A program made the position numbers and the translations under genes. A stretch of DNA of 5,332 bases from Erysipelotrichaceae bacterium (GTDB taxonomy: Bacteria > Bacillota_I > Bacilli_A > Erysipelotrichales > Erysipelotrichaceae), in the NCBI GenBank assembly GCA_017512625.1, contig JAFWFB010000042.1:1-5332 (forward strand), written 5' to 3'. The notes under the pieces are model-generated. The model made no database searches and was not told where the DNA came from. It saw only the letters and a list, made by a program, of their open reading frames with translations. This document shows positions 4,808 to 5,332 of the stretch, piece after piece. Every line of letters begins with the position of its first letter. Positions within the stretch are counted from its first letter, which is position 1.

Positions 4808-5332
4808 TTATGCAAACAGCAAAGCCAAAGGATAGCCGATAAAGGTCGCAACTACAACACCGATAAACATGGCCAGGAAACCATAGGTCATCATCGCCTT
4901 GGCGCTGGTCCAGCCGCTGCTCGATGCTACCGCAACACAAGGCATTGCCGGAGGGGTAGCAAAGGAATAGGAGGCCATCATGCCGATATTGATGATGATG
5001 CCTGCTACGCTTACATTGCTTAAGGATGCAGTAATGGCTAAAGCTGCGATCGATACCACATTGGCGGTGACCAAATTGGATGAAAGATTGGTCTGTACTG
5101 CTGCCCAAAGGGTAAAGATCAAAACCATGACGATTGGTGCCAGGCCGGAGATTAGCGGAGCCAGACTATCGGACAGATAGGTGGTCAGACCAATGTCCTT
5201 AAGGGCACTGCCAAGGGCTAAGGTTGCTGCACACATGACGATGCTTGGCCAGGAGACGCCGTTTTTCATCGCTTCCGGAAGCTTGATCAAAGGCTGCTTG
5301 TCGATCTCGATGATGCATAGAAGTACTGTTGC
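4808..5332 (-). CDS. SLC13/DASS-family anion (dicarboxylate/sulfate-type) transporter, C-terminal part
   Basis: The C-terminal 174 residues of a membrane transporter. The frame is open to the right edge of the window, so the start is not seen; a TTG at 5290 is an internal Leu, not a start. The fragment has several hydrophobic helices and family landmarks: M-K-N-G-V-S-W-P-S-I before a helix ending A-L-G-S-A-L-K-D-I-G-L; a re-entrant-type T-N-L-S-S-N-L-V-T-A segment (fragment residues 81-90); and S-F-A-T-P-P-A-M-P-C-V-A near the end. DASS proteins move di- or tricarboxylates or sulfate, usually with sodium, and carry two SNT motifs. Here the second reads SNL, which could affect ion coupling. 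The family usually has about 450-500 residues, so roughly two thirds are missing. The gene lies 70 nt upstream of the F420-ligase-like gene on the same strand. The substrate cannot be assigned. Confidence 0.82.
   Translation of the reverse strand, partial: ATVLLCIIEIDKQPLIKLPEAMKNGVSWPSIVMCAATLALGSALKDIGLTTYLSDSLAPLISGLAPIVMVLIFTLWAAVQTNLSSNLVTANVVSIAALAITASLSNVSVAGIIINIGMMASYSFATPPAMPCVAVASSSGWTSAKAMMTYGFLAMFIGVVVATFIGYPLALLFA

Noticed and set aside
4791..5108. 105-codon minus-strand frame within the transporter
   Set aside because: It lies out of frame inside the DASS transporter, whose helices and motifs are in the other frame. Its Cys/His/Arg-rich composition is typical of a shadow frame.

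Overview
This is a compact bacterial chromosomal stretch, most likely from a Gram-positive Bacillota (Firmicutes), with an Erysipelotrichia-like flavour. That is inferred from the protein families present (Mbeg1/DUF2974 hydrolase, DUF4299-like protein, a short two-helix zinc-ribbon protein, the long form of the F420-0:glutamate-ligase-like protein), from the moderate base composition and from the GGAG-type ribosome binding sites. No rRNA, tRNA, insertion sequence, CRISPR array or phage gene is visible. Genus cannot be assigned from this sequence alone.

Layout, left to right. (1) A minus-strand three-gene run is transcribed in the order Mbeg1-like alpha/beta hydrolase (1175-2350), DUF4299-like protein (312-1178) and BCP-type peroxiredoxin (1-280, cut by the window edge). 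The first two overlap by an ATGA, and the peroxiredoxin follows 31 nt later behind a strong SD. (2) A 42-bp divergent intergenic region (2351-2392) separates this run from a plus-strand zinc-ribbon membrane protein gene. The region is symmetric: each ATG sits 6 nt from its own perfect TATAAT box, with 18 nt between the two boxes and no SD on either side. (3) The zinc-ribbon gene (2393-2784) carries a frameshift inside its zinc ribbon. It converges tail to tail with a minus-strand PnuC-like transporter gene (2781-3479), and their stop codons share a TTAA. (4) The pnuC-like promoter has a perfect 16-bp palindrome filling the space between its -35 and -10 boxes. It lies just downstream of a strong hairpin terminator. 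(5) An F420-0:L-glutamate-ligase-like gene (3547-4737, minus) is interrupted by an in-frame TAG at codon 287, with the conserved C-terminus intact behind it. (6) The C-terminal 174 residues of an SLC13/DASS-type anion transporter (minus) run off the right edge.

How the genes work together: the window looks like housekeeping or accessory chromosome rather than a mobile island. The Mbeg1-DUF4299-peroxiredoxin run is a plausible operon of unknown purpose (serine-hydrolase-like enzyme plus thiol peroxidase). The PnuC-like protein would import a vitamin B3 nucleoside. No shared pathway links all the genes. The most notable signals are the mirror-symmetric, apparently leaderless divergent promoter, the two coding lesions (TAG and frameshift) in otherwise well-conserved genes, and the palindrome embedded in the pnuC-like promoter.
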